Shown here in pieces: positions 7,866 to 15,869 of a stretch of 36,344 nt of DNA (position 1 is its first letter; each line of letters opens with the position of its first letter). The notes beneath the pieces were generated by a model. The model was not told where the DNA came from. It ran no database searches and worked only from the letters and a program-made list of their open reading frames with translations. This DNA is from Gammaproteobacteria bacterium (GTDB lineage Bacteria; Pseudomonadota; Gammaproteobacteria; Pseudomonadales; Azotimanducaceae). The DNA is taken from the NCBI GenBank assembly GCA_028821125.1, contig JAPPHD010000160.1, positions 1 through 36,344 on the forward strand, written 5' to 3'. Both the position numbers and the translations under genes were made by a program.

Positions 7866-8984
7866 ATGATTGACGGAATCTTTGTGATCGACGCGGTGGC
7901 GCACGCCTATGACTTCTCCGACGAGAACCGCATAGCGAGCTGCGACCCGGAGCGATACGCCGGCCTGCAGCACTTCGCCTATCAGCTCGGCCACTTCTCC
8001 ACCGAATCGCTGGAGCCGGGCTACATGCTCACCGAGAAGGAGTTCACCGCCAGGTGGCATGCCGAAGACCTGGCAAACGTTTTCTTTGTTGAAAGCGATG
8101 TGGACATGATCGTGCACCACAGCGTGGCGATTTCCTCTTTCTCGCGCGACGGCGTCGCCCGGTTCGATACGGGCGTGGAACTGAAGCGGATCGCCCCGGA
8201 GCGGGTATTGCTATACGGCTGCGTGGATACCTTCGACGAAGACCGCGGCCGGGTGTTCGACAGCATGGAGCGGATGGTGGAGCAGGGAGCGGTGGGCTTC
8301 AAATTCTACCCCTCCAACGGCTTCTTCGATGTCTCGAAGCACAAGCTCGTACAGATGCTCTACGACGACCCGGAGCGGGCGTTCCCCTTCTTCGAGAAGG
8401 CGCGGGAACTCGGCGTGATGCACCTGGCCTTCCACAAGGCGCAGCCGGTCGGGCCGGGGCCCGTGGAGGCGGTGCATTACGAGGACATATCGACCGCGGC
8501 CCTGGCCTTTCCGGACATGACCTTCGAGGTGGTGCACGCCGGCTGGGCGTTCCTGGAAGAGGCGGGCATCCAGCTTATGCTGCACGACAACATCTACGCC
8601 AACCTTGAGTGCGTGGTGAACCTGGTGGTGCGCAACCCGCGCCGGTTCGCCCACATCATCGGAACCCTGCTCCGCTATGGCGGCCCGGAGCGGATCCTTT
8701 ATGCGACAGGCTGTGCGGTGAATCATTCCGACCCCATCCTCGAGCGATTCATGGCCTTCGAGATGCCCGGGGACCTCGTTGACGGTTACGGCTATCCCGA
8801 ACTGACCGCCGAAGTGAAGCGCCTGATGCTGGGCGCGAACATTGCGCGAATTCACGGCATCGATATCCCTGCTGTCGAGCGGAAAATCAGCGCCGATGAC
8901 TGGAGCCGGCGCCGCGCCGCGGGCAAGGCGCGGCCCTGGAGCGCGCACCGCACGCGGTTGGCGGGCGCCCCGGCTGCATCCTGA
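7866..8984 (+). CDS. Amidohydrolase family protein (Amidohydro_2/ACMSD-like TIM barrel)
   Basis: This 372-aa metal-dependent hydrolase or decarboxylase belongs to the amidohydrolase-2 group, which includes aminocarboxymuconate-semialdehyde decarboxylase. The RBS aaggagg precedes the ATG. The N-terminal metal strand reads FVIDAVAHAYDFS, with H13 and a tyrosine where the second histidine of HxH usually lies. Other likely ligands are H186/H190 (MHLAFHKAQ), H224 (EVVHAGW) and D288 (VNHSDP). K146 sits in GFKFYPSNGFF. The protein falls between the Rieske oxygenase and the DUF59 gene in an unbroken operon, so a role in processing the ring-opened or hydroxylated product is plausible. The reaction itself is not predictable. 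Confidence 0.85.
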   Translation: MIDGIFVIDAVAHAYDFSDENRIASCDPERYAGLQHFAYQLGHFSTESLEPGYMLTEKEFTARWHAEDLANVFFVESDVDMIVHHSVAISSFSRDGVARFDTGVELKRIAPERVLLYGCVDTFDEDRGRVFDSMERMVEQGAVGFKFYPSNGFFDVSKHKLVQMLYDDPERAFPFFEKARELGVMHLAFHKAQPVGPGPVEAVHYEDISTAALAFPDMTFEVVHAGWAFLEEAGIQLMLHDNIYANLECVVNLVVRNPRRFAHIIGTLLRYGGPERILYATGCAVNHSDPILERFMAFEMPGDLVDGYGYPELTAEVKRLMLGANIARIHGIDIPAVERKISADDWSRRRAAGKARPWSAHRTRLAGAPAAS

Positions 8985-8993
8985 ACCAGCGCG

Positions 8994-9404
8994 ATGCCTG
9001 CCTCTCCACAATCGGGCGAGCAACGGCTGCAATCCGAAGAACAGGTCGTCGGTTACGTCAGCGACCGGATCAATGAAGTCGTCGACCCATGCAGCCGGGC
9101 ACAGGGAGTCGCCATCGGTCTCGTCGACATGGGACTGGTGCGTGAGTTGAAGGTCGAGCCGGAAGGCGGGGGCTGGTGCGTTCGCCTGAAGCTGCGCCTG
9201 ACCTCTCCCGGTTGCCTGTATTTCGTCTATTTCGAGGAGTCGATCAGGGAGCGCATCGTCCACCCTGCGATCAAGCGCCTGGAGGTCGGATTCGACAGCG
9301 GCCTGGACTGGACTCCCGAGTCCATGTCTTCCTCGGCGCAACGCCAGTTGCGGGAACATCGCGCCCGATTGTTGAGTGTCGTGCCCCCAACGGGCAACCC
9401 TTAG
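8994..9404 (+). CDS. DUF59/MIP18-PaaD family Fe-S assembly-like protein
   Basis: This 136-aa protein carries the DUF59 fold seen in PaaD, SufT and eukaryotic MIP18 (FAM96), which aid iron-sulfur cluster maturation. Family marks are VVDPC with C33, then GLVDMGLV (about 42-49), the strand LRLTSPGC with C74, and the C-terminal LDWTPESMSSSAQRQLREH, matching the family's WTPxxMSxxAxxxL ending. It starts nine bases after the upstream amidohydrolase stop. PaaD works with the phenylacetyl-CoA epoxidase. Here it may serve the Rieske cluster of the oxygenase two genes upstream, an inference from linkage alone. Confidence 0.85.
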   Translation: MPASPQSGEQRLQSEEQVVGYVSDRINEVVDPCSRAQGVAIGLVDMGLVRELKVEPEGGGWCVRLKLRLTSPGCLYFVYFEESIRERIVHPAIKRLEVGFDSGLDWTPESMSSSAQRQLREHRARLLSVVPPTGNP

Positions 9405-9471
9405 CGGCCAACTGGCTTCCAGAGCCCGTTCCCCTTAGGCTTCGTCTGCGGCGGACTGCAGGAGAAGCACC

Positions 9472-9945
9472 GTGATCCGGGGAATTCACCATGTGGCGAT
9501 CTCGACGCCCGATCTCGACAGAATCGTGGCGTTCTACCGCGATGTTCTGGGTGCGGAACAGGTGTACGAGGGGGGCTGGGAAAAGGGCTCCGAAATCATC
9601 GACAGGATAGTCGGGCTCGAGGGCTCGTCATGCCGGCAGGCCATGCTGAAACTGCACAATGCCTACCTCGAGTTCTTCGAATACCGGACCCCGGCCCCGG
9701 AACCCAAGGACCCCGCCTATCCCCCCAACAACCACGGCTACACCCATTTCTGCATCGACGTCACCGACATAGACGCAGAGTACGAACGGCTCAGCCGGGC
9801 CGGCGTGAAGTTCAACATCCCGCCCCCCGATTTGGGAGGCGGCGATATCCGGGCGACCTACGGCCGCGACCCGGACGGCAACATCATCGAGATTCAGCAG
9901 ATCCTGAACAAGGACCACGCGTTTTATCTGGACGCGGGCAGGTAG
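9472..9945 (+). CDS. VOC-superfamily protein (glyoxalase/extradiol dioxygenase fold)
   Basis: This 157-aa protein has two beta-alpha-beta-beta-beta modules of the vicinal-oxygen-chelate fold. The first opens with IRGIHHVAISTPDLDRIVAF (H6/H7); the second with GYTHFCIDVTDIDAEYERL (H92) and closes at GRDPDGNIIEIQQ (E140). These give the usual His/His/Glu metal set, with E69 in LEFFEY as a fourth candidate. The start is GTG with aggag upstream (9460-9464). The family includes glyoxalase I, methylmalonyl-CoA epimerase and ring-cleavage dioxygenases, and size fits a single-unit lyase or epimerase. It is the last gene of the catabolic operon, after a 67-base gap, and converges on the minus-strand barrel gene. 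Confidence 0.88.
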   Translation: MIRGIHHVAISTPDLDRIVAFYRDVLGAEQVYEGGWEKGSEIIDRIVGLEGSSCRQAMLKLHNAYLEFFEYRTPAPEPKDPAYPPNNHGYTHFCIDVTDIDAEYERLSRAGVKFNIPPPDLGGGDIRATYGRDPDGNIIEIQQILNKDHAFYLDAGR

Positions 9946-10000
9946 CCTCCCGCCAGAGGGAATTGCCGGGTCGGTTGTTTAGCCGGCGCCCAAGAATGAA

Positions 10001-10861
10001 CTACCCGCCGAAGTGATAGGTCAAGGACCCGCTGACGGCGTTGAAGTCGGCCGCGTTGCGGCCATCCGTCACGTCGTACCAGCGAACGCTCAGGTCGAAT
10101 CGGTCGAACGACAGGGTCCCGCCCAGAGACAGGCGGTCGAGTTCCTCGTCGACGAACGGCAGCACGAAACGCGTGAATCCGGGGCCATGGATGTCCCTGT
10201 CCCCGTCGGACCTCTGCAGGTGGTATTGCGCGCTCAGCACCAGGTGCGAACTGACAATCACGTGCGCGTCGAAATTCATGAAGGTTTCGTTTGGAATGTC
10301 GCTGCTGCGGTTCTTGGTCCCCACTTCGGCGGAGAGCGCGAGCCGATTGCCGAAGACCTTGCCGACGATCCCGGAAAGTTCCAGGCCGTCTGCGCCGTCG
10401 CCGATCGCCGTGGGGTAGGCGGTATCGTAGTCTCCCTCGAGAATCAGCCCGAATCGCAGCGCCATGCTCGGCATCTGGCCGTACACCTCGTCGACAAAGC
10501 GCCAGGTCACACCCAGTTTCGTATCGGCTCGCCCGTCGAGCTTGGGATGGGGCCCGGGGTCGGCCTTGTTCGATGCTTCGGACCAGCCGACCTGGGCGTC
10601 CAGCGCCCACGCGTCCGACAGGCCGTAGGTGGCGCTCAAGAACGTGCTGGTCTGCTCCAGCCCGGGCCCGAACGGCGTATGCGACATCCGTCCGTCCACG
10701 ATGTGCCAGAAGTCGTCCGCGTCCTGCGAAACGTAGGAAACCGTCAGTGACGCCGCGCCCGGGGCGGGAAGCCACACGGAGCCGCCGGCATGAACGCCCG
10801 TCGGCAGTGCGGCAAGCAGCAAAAGCGCGAGTACGGAGGTGTGCGCTGTGGTCAGTCTCAT
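10001..10861 (-). CDS. Outer-membrane beta-barrel protein (transporter-like)
   Basis: This 286-aa secreted barrel has a signal peptide (about residues 1-25, hydrophobic LALLLLAALPTGVHA). Amphipathic strands with aromatic girdles follow throughout (for example STFLSATYGLSDAWALDAQVGW and SGSLTYHFGG at the end). Composition and length resemble the outer-membrane family annotated as MetA-like or phenol-degradation-type barrels, but I cannot assign a substrate. It lies 57 bases downstream of the small periplasmic protein on the same strand, so the two are probably cotranscribed. It converges with the VOC gene. The terminal residues HFGG are less canonical than a final F. Confidence 0.75.
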   Translation of the reverse strand: MRLTTAHTSVLALLLLAALPTGVHAGGSVWLPAPGAASLTVSYVSQDADDFWHIVDGRMSHTPFGPGLEQTSTFLSATYGLSDAWALDAQVGWSEASNKADPGPHPKLDGRADTKLGVTWRFVDEVYGQMPSMALRFGLILEGDYDTAYPTAIGDGADGLELSGIVGKVFGNRLALSAEVGTKNRSSDIPNETFMNFDAHVIVSSHLVLSAQYHLQRSDGDRDIHGPGFTRFVLPFVDEELDRLSLGGTLSFDRFDLSVRWYDVTDGRNAADFNAVSGSLTYHFGG

Positions 10862-10918
10862 GGTGTTCTCCCTTTGGGTGGAGCTTCGCCAGCGGGGCCT
10901 GTTCAGGAACAGGTCCGG

Positions 10919-11311
10919 TTAGAGCTTGTAGCGCCGCGTCAGGTAGTAGTGCACCATTTCCTGTTCGATGCGCTCAAGCGCACCGATATGCACGTCGTCT
11001 TCCGTACCCGGCTTGTCGGCCTCGTCGCGCGCCTCGAGGCTGTTCTTCAGGCTCAGCGCCCGTTCGCGATCGAGCGAGCCCGGCTGAATCGGGCAGCCCG
11101 CGCACACCAGCTTCTTGAACGTCAGTGATTTGCCCTGTACGTAGGCGTCGCGCGGGTTGATCGAGCCACCCGCCACGATGGACCCGGAAGCCAGCACCGA
11201 CGAATGCAGCAGCGCTCCCACCGCGGCGACCGCCATCCATCGGCCGGCTCTCGCCGCCGTTCTTCGAGGGAGGGCCGCAAGACCCCGGATCGCGCCTGTT
11301 CGTGAATCCAT
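10919..11311 (-). CDS. Small exported CxxC protein, unknown function
   Basis: This 130-aa protein has an arginine-rich N-terminus and a hydrophobic segment (about residues 26-45, WMAVAAVGALLHSSVLASGS) that reads as a signal peptide or anchor. The mature part carries KKLVCAGCPIQPG, a CxxC pair that could bind metal or undergo redox; it lacks the following His needed for a c-type heme. The ATG at 11311 is chosen because the sequence upstream to 11368 shows no signal peptide. It lies upstream of the barrel gene on the same strand. I do not recognise the family. Pairing with an outer-membrane barrel suggests a periplasmic partner, an inference. Confidence 0.65.
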   Translation of the reverse strand: MDSRTGAIRGLAALPRRTAARAGRWMAVAAVGALLHSSVLASGSIVAGGSINPRDAYVQGKSLTFKKLVCAGCPIQPGSLDRERALSLKNSLEARDEADKPGTEDDVHIGALERIEQEMVHYYLTRRYKL

Positions 11312-11364
11312 GAGAAACCCCTGATTCTGTCGGGCGCGCACAATATCACTCGCACCATGGGGTG

Positions 11365-11526
11365 TCATTCACACGCGGAGAAGACACGGATGACCTGACG
11401 CATGTTGGCCATCGCCCGCCGTCGTTCGTGTGTATTGACCAGGCCGAAGCGGGTCCTTCCCACGGTTTCGGTATCGGCCGCGATGACGATCAATTCGGTG
11501 CGCGCCCCGACATCGGCACACTTCAC
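11365..11526 (-). CDS. Possible 53-aa protein coupled to the DUF885 gene
   Basis: A GTG codon overlaps the TGA of the DUF885 gene in a GTGA tetranucleotide, the same coupling seen elsewhere in this window. The frame stays open for 53 codons with native-looking codon use (for example TELIVIAADTETVGRTRFGL). No domain is recognisable. It fills most of the gap before the CxxC-protein gene on the same strand. It may be a small real protein or a chance frame; there is no independent RBS. Confidence 0.3.
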   Translation of the reverse strand: MKCADVGARTELIVIAADTETVGRTRFGLVNTHERRRAMANMRQVIRVFSACE

Positions 11527-13268
11527 GGCGGCGAGGTCGGCATCGGGCTTCTGTCGGCGAGCATGCGCTTGACGTTCACGCCCTGGCCGGTCATCTCCCA
11601 CCGCGTAAGTTCCAGGGGCACCCAGGCCGCCGCAACGAGTTCGTCATGAAACGGGCCGAGCCCGAAACGGTCGCCGAGCTGTTGCCGCCGTTCGGCGAGC
11701 AGGCGCTCGATCTGCAGCTTGCCGATGAGATAGACGATTCCCCCGGTGGGAGCGGCGAGGAAATCCAGGGCTTCCTCGCTCGCGATGCGCTCATCCAGTG
11801 GAATGGTCATGAGCGCCGCCACGGCCTCGTCGACGTCCATCTCGCCGAGGGCCATTTTCACGTCCACGATCACGCGCATGGCGCGCAGGCGCAGGAAGTT
11901 GTAGATCAGCTCGCGGCTCCTCGGCCGCTCGTCGTAGTAACCGAGCTGCATGGCCGTCTCTTCCCAGTACGTCGACCAGCCCTCGCTCTTGAAGCGGTCG
12001 CGGCGGCCCGACCGTATCGGGGAGGGATGGCGCCCGGAGACGATCCCCTGAAAATGATGCCCGGGTATCCCGTCGTGGAAAATGTTCGTGCTCGGGTCCA
12101 CCCGCATGATCGACTCCCAGTAGGTCGCGGTGTAGGGATGATCTTCCGGCACGGAATACTTCACGACCCCGTTGCCCGGTGTACGGTAGCCGCTGAGGGC
12201 CGCCCACAGTGAAAAGGCCTGGATGTAGGCGGGCATCTGCGTTCTTCGATACGGCCCCACGTAGGCCGGGATGTCGAGCGCGCGCTTCTCGGCCAGGAAG
12301 GCGCGGATCGCCTTGGCTTCCGCTTGGGTGCGCGCCGCGTACTCGGCCGTCGTTTTCGTGCCGGCCGGTTTGGGCAGGCCGCGGTTACGCGATTCCTCGA
12401 ACGATGTAAAGGAAAGATAACGCGCGAACTCCTGCTCGCCGAGACGGAGAATGTCGTCGGCATCGAACGGCAACAGCCAGATCCGGCGCAGTATCCAGTC
12501 GTACATTGCACGTCCGATGGGCCGGGCGCCGGCCATGTCGGGCAGCCGGTCCTCGATCCATTGCCGATACGACTCGAGAGCGGCGCCCATGGCCGCCGCG
12601 GCCGCATCGAGTTCGCCGGCCAGCGCCGGCGGGAAGTGCGGGCGCAGGCCGTCGGCAAACGCCTGGCTGCTGACGCCGGCATCGGCCAGATCGCGCAGCG
12701 CCCAGCGCGCCATCTCACGGGTCGGCTCCGTCAGGTTTCGCTTCGCCTGCTCCAGGATTGCGGGAATGCTCCGCATGTGGGCGAGGATGCGTTCCGCCCG
12801 CACCTGCGTAAACGGCGGCGGCTGCTGGACGAGCCGGCCCAGCCCGCTGAGCACCGCACCGCTCAACATGCCGAAGGAAGAAACTGACGACAGGTAGAAA
12901 GCGGGATTCCTGGACGTGGCCCGGTAGACGTGGAAGCCGTAGTCCAGCATGTCCAGCTCGGAGCGGACGATCAGGTAGTCGACCTTTTCGGCTCTCGACC
13001 AGCCTGACGGGTCCAGGCCGTCGAATCGGGCGCGCAGCGTTCGGAGCTCAGCCTTCTGGCCCTCGACGGCGGCGGGTGAGAAATCCGGGATTCCGTCGAC
13101 GATTACCGGTTGTCGGAGGTCTTGCGCGGCCAGAAAAATCCCCGAAAGGTCCTCACGCGAGGCTTGCCCGCTCTTTGCTGCCGCGGCATGGGCGAAAACC
13201 CCTGCCAGAAGCAGCGCGGCCGTCAGTTTCGTGAGCGCACGGCGGGGTGTTGTAGGCGTCATGTTCAT
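11523..13268 (-). CDS. Secreted DUF885-family protein (putative zinc metallopeptidase-like)
   Basis: This 581-aa exported protein has a signal peptide (about residues 1-31, LTAALLLAGVFAHAAAA) and a mostly helical body typical of DUF885. The family's metal motif is present as IFHDGIPGHHFQ (H398, H404/H405), followed by SEGWSTYWEE with E429. Most relatives I know read HE in the first pair; here it is HD (D399), so the general base may differ. The length is normal for the family. The function of most members is unproven; relation to M32-like carboxypeptidases has been suggested from the motif. It heads the minus-strand unit running through the CxxC protein and the barrel. A 5-bp GC hairpin lies in its leader (13276-13288). 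Confidence 0.88.
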   Translation of the reverse strand: MNMTPTTPRRALTKLTAALLLAGVFAHAAAAKSGQASREDLSGIFLAAQDLRQPVIVDGIPDFSPAAVEGQKAELRTLRARFDGLDPSGWSRAEKVDYLIVRSELDMLDYGFHVYRATSRNPAFYLSSVSSFGMLSGAVLSGLGRLVQQPPPFTQVRAERILAHMRSIPAILEQAKRNLTEPTREMARWALRDLADAGVSSQAFADGLRPHFPPALAGELDAAAAAMGAALESYRQWIEDRLPDMAGARPIGRAMYDWILRRIWLLPFDADDILRLGEQEFARYLSFTSFEESRNRGLPKPAGTKTTAEYAARTQAEAKAIRAFLAEKRALDIPAYVGPYRRTQMPAYIQAFSLWAALSGYRTPGNGVVKYSVPEDHPYTATYWESIMRVDPSTNIFHDGIPGHHFQGIVSGRHPSPIRSGRRDRFKSEGWSTYWEETAMQLGYYDERPRSRELIYNFLRLRAMRVIVDVKMALGEMDVDEAVAALMTIPLDERIASEEALDFLAAPTGGIVYLIGKLQIERLLAERRQQLGDRFGLGPFHDELVAAAWVPLELTRWEMTGQGVNVKRMLADRSPMPTSPP

Positions 13269-13370
13269 TTAACTACCCGCCGAGCGGGCTCTGAAACTCA
13301 AGAAACTCATGGGACAGCACACCAGTGTATCGCCATATCGTGGCGGCAGGCCGCCCGCGCCGGTCACCCG

Positions 13371-14249
13371 CTACTGATCGGGCTGATTGAGAGCCCAGTC
13401 GTATTCGTACTCGACCGCGCCGGAAAACCCCTCGAGACGGCCGGCAAGTTCCGGCTCGGCATACTGAACCAGGTGTTCTAAGACTTTCTTCTCCTAATCG
13501 CCTAAGCCCACCACCAACCAGGCTTATATGCCCTATATCACTATAAAGTCCTCATCGACTAAGGCGACGCCCCTGGGATGATTGATGTATTCCGTGGCGC
13601 CCGCCTCAAGCTGCGCCTCCATGTTCGACGCGGTATAGACCTTCGGCGCCAGGTTGGGGCAGCCCAGGCTTGCGCAGTTCACCGCGTAGTGGATGCGCGG
13701 GTCTCTCCAGATCGGGCGCAGGATGCCGTGTTCGATGTCGTCGAGGGTCAGCTCCATGCCCGCGACTTCTGCATGGACATCGCCCCAGGGGCCCGTGGGA
13801 ATCGGCAGTATGCTTTCGTGGATATGCTTGATGCTGTCTACCGGGTAGGCGTCCGTGACCACCTTCACGGTCAGCGCATTGTAGAAATTGACCCAGTACG
13901 GTTTCTGCTCGGCCCGGGAAAAAGTCCGCGGATCGAGAGACTGGAGATAGGCCAGATAATCCGCCAGCGTGGCCCTGTCTGCCGCGCTGGCCTTCAAGCC
14001 ACCGTAGTCGAAGCGGTTGATGCCGGTAGGGTGCGACTTCAGGTGCGCGTCCAGCAGTTGCTGCCATGCCCCATGGTCGACGGAGAAGGCGTTGGTCTCG
14101 ACGCTCGCGTCCCAGCCGCCGGGAATCAGTTCAGGCTTGGATGCGGACGCAGCGAACGACGCCAGAAACATGGCGGCAATGAAGCCCGACAGCAGCCGGT
14201 GCGATAGCCGGCGCCGTCTGGCGGTCGGGGTGAAACGCCCTTCGATCAT
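13371..14249 (-). pseudogene. DUF547-family exported protein, C-terminal coding region broken by three in-frame stops
   Basis: The start is the ATG at 14249, six bases after aaggag. A signal peptide (about residues 15-38) precedes the DUF547 core with YWVNFYNALTVKVV and HYAVNCASLGCPNL. Translation stops at 13533-13535, just after NHPRGVALVDEDFIVI. The same frame reads on through TAA (13524-13526) and TAG (13494-13496) and then stays open to a TAG at 13371. That last part, VLEHLVQYAEPELAGRLEG to EYEYDWALNQ, is the expected DUF547 C-terminus. The damaged patch reads I-stop-A-W-L-V-V-G-L-G-D-stop-E where the family usually has IYxWFxxDFGxSE. The gene is either a recent pseudogene, a truncated product (238 aa) or affected by sequence error. 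Confidence 0.75.
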
Positions 14250-14443
14250 AACCATCTCCTTCGGGATGGAAGCACCGGGTCAGCGACACTGATTTCGGTG
14301 GCCGGTGACAACGCCTCTGCCTGGATTGCGCAGGATCGCCTGGATACACTTTGCCGAGCGCAGAACTCCTGCTCGGATTCATCCTGGCGCCCCCCACCCG
14401 CTGAAGGCGGAAAAACTGTAATGAACGGACACCGGCCAACTGA

Positions 14444-14449
14444 ATTATA
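14444..14449 (-). promoter_or_regulatory. Perfect TATAAT on the minus strand upstream of the DUF547 gene
   Basis: The divergent 258-base gap between the DUF547 gene and the GT-C gene holds an AT-rich patch reading TATAAT on the minus strand. No good -35 hexamer lies 16-18 bases upstream of it. It could be the DUF547 promoter, or the patch could serve the plus strand (TATATT, 14446-14451). Otherwise I see nothing in this gap. Confidence 0.25.
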
Positions 14450-14507
14450 TTGAACTTTCGAGAGTCTGCCTGCTCCTTCGTCGCCCTATCCGGGGCATGC
14501 GATTGCC

Positions 14508-15869
14508 GTGAGTGAATCTGGCCGGACAACATCCCTCTTAGCCGCCCGAAGATGGGTGGATGCGGCCGGCTTTTGCTGTGCACTGGGATACGCGCTACTG
14601 GCGGTGCTGGCTCGGCAACCCGGCGAACCCGGCCTGGTGCAGTTCTATTTGCTGATAGCCTGGGCCGGCTTCCCGGTTTTCGCTCTCTACTTCTACTTTC
14701 TCCACAAGGAGGTACCGTTCCCGCTCGGCCGGATGATTCTCTGGGCGGTTGTCTTCAGGCTCTGCGGCCTCGCCGGCGGGCCGTTCTTCGAGGACGACTT
14801 CTTCCGATACCTGTGGGACGGTTACCGGTTCGCGACGGCCGGCACGCCCTATGGCGTTGCACCTGAAACGTTCTTTGTCGACCCCGGTGTCCCAGCGGCG
14901 TTTCAGGCGGTGCTCGATCGCATCAACAACCCTGACCTGCCCACGATCTATGGGCCGACGACACAGTTGTTCTTCCTGGCGGGATACTGGGTGCAACCGG
15001 CCAACGTCCTGGTGCTGCAGTCAATGATGATCGTGATCGACCTGGCCACCGTCGGGCTGCTGCTGCGCCTGGCGCCTGCCCGAAACGTCATGCTCTATGC
15101 GTGGTGCCCGCTGGTCGTGAAGGAGATCGCCTTCACCGCTCATCCGGAAGGTATCGGGGTTTGCCTGCTGATGGCGGCAATCGTTCTTGCCCGGGAGCGC
15201 CATTGGCGCAGTACCGCGCTATGCCTGGGTCTTGCTGCCGGGGCCAAGGTCTTCGCACTCCTTCTGGCGCCGCTGATTCTGCTCCGCGCCCGGTTCACGC
15301 ACTGGTTGCTGTTCGCCGTTACGTTGGCGGCCCTGTACGCGCCGTTTGCGCTTGGCGGCGGAACAGACCTCGAGTCGTTGTGGGTTTTTGCGCGGGAATG
15401 GGAATTCAATGCCGCTGCCTACGGCCTGCTGAACATCCTGTTGATGCGGGGTGAGGCCATTGCGGTGCTGGGTTTGATGTTTGCCGTGTTCTGGATACAC
15501 CATGCGGTGCGGCTTCGCAGGCACGGAGTGCCCCACATCCCGCGGGGCGACTGGATTTTCGGCGCGTTTCTGTTGGTGTCGCCGGTGATCAATCCCTGGT
15601 ATCTGCTCTGGCTCCTGCCGTTTGCGGTGATCGTGCCCAGCGTTTGGGCGTGGACGGCATCGGTCGCCGTGCTGCTTGCCTACGTCACGGGCCTGAACCT
15701 GAATGATTCGGAACTGCAGGCGTATCAACAGCCGGCATGGGTCCGCCCACTGGAGTTCGGCCTGATTCTTGCGGCGCTTGCCTGGGACCTGATTCGACAA
15801 CGGCCGCCGATGCGGGGCGACGTGAACGGCAAGCCCCCGGGGTCCGGTACGCAATGTACGGAAACCTGA
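14508..15869 (+). CDS. GT-C fold integral membrane glycosyltransferase (DUF2029-like)
   Basis: This 453-aa protein has roughly ten or more hydrophobic segments, the layout of polyprenyl-phosphate-sugar-dependent glycosyltransferases. The family's acidic first-loop signature is present as EDDFFRYLWDGYRFATAG, followed by TPYGVAPE and LPTIYGPTTQLFF, which resemble the DxYRYxWDG and PxxPPxxQ motifs of GT-C mannosyl- and arabinosyltransferases. The start is GTG and has only a weak SD. The last 16 bases overlap the next gene's start, tying it to a GT2 enzyme that probably makes its lipid-linked sugar donor. The acceptor (lipid, glycan or protein) is unknown. Confidence 0.8.
   Translation: MSESGRTTSLLAARRWVDAAGFCCALGYALLAVLARQPGEPGLVQFYLLIAWAGFPVFALYFYFLHKEVPFPLGRMILWAVVFRLCGLAGGPFFEDDFFRYLWDGYRFATAGTPYGVAPETFFVDPGVPAAFQAVLDRINNPDLPTIYGPTTQLFFLAGYWVQPANVLVLQSMMIVIDLATVGLLLRLAPARNVMLYAWCPLVVKEIAFTAHPEGIGVCLLMAAIVLARERHWRSTALCLGLAAGAKVFALLLAPLILLRARFTHWLLFAVTLAALYAPFALGGGTDLESLWVFAREWEFNAAAYGLLNILLMRGEAIAVLGLMFAVFWIHHAVRLRRHGVPHIPRGDWIFGAFLLVSPVINPWYLLWLLPFAVIVPSVWAWTASVAVLLAYVTGLNLNDSELQAYQQPAWVRPLEFGLILAALAWDLIRQRPPMRGDVNGKPPGSGTQCTET

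Noticed and set aside
11090-11115. c-type heme site in the CxxC protein
   Set aside because: The motif reads CAGCPI, with no histidine after the second cysteine.
13494-13545. Diversity-generating retroelement (template/variable repeat) as cause of the DUF547 stop cluster
   Set aside because: No reverse transcriptase or template repeat is in the window, and DGR changes arise at adenines and avoid stops; the altered codons do not fit.
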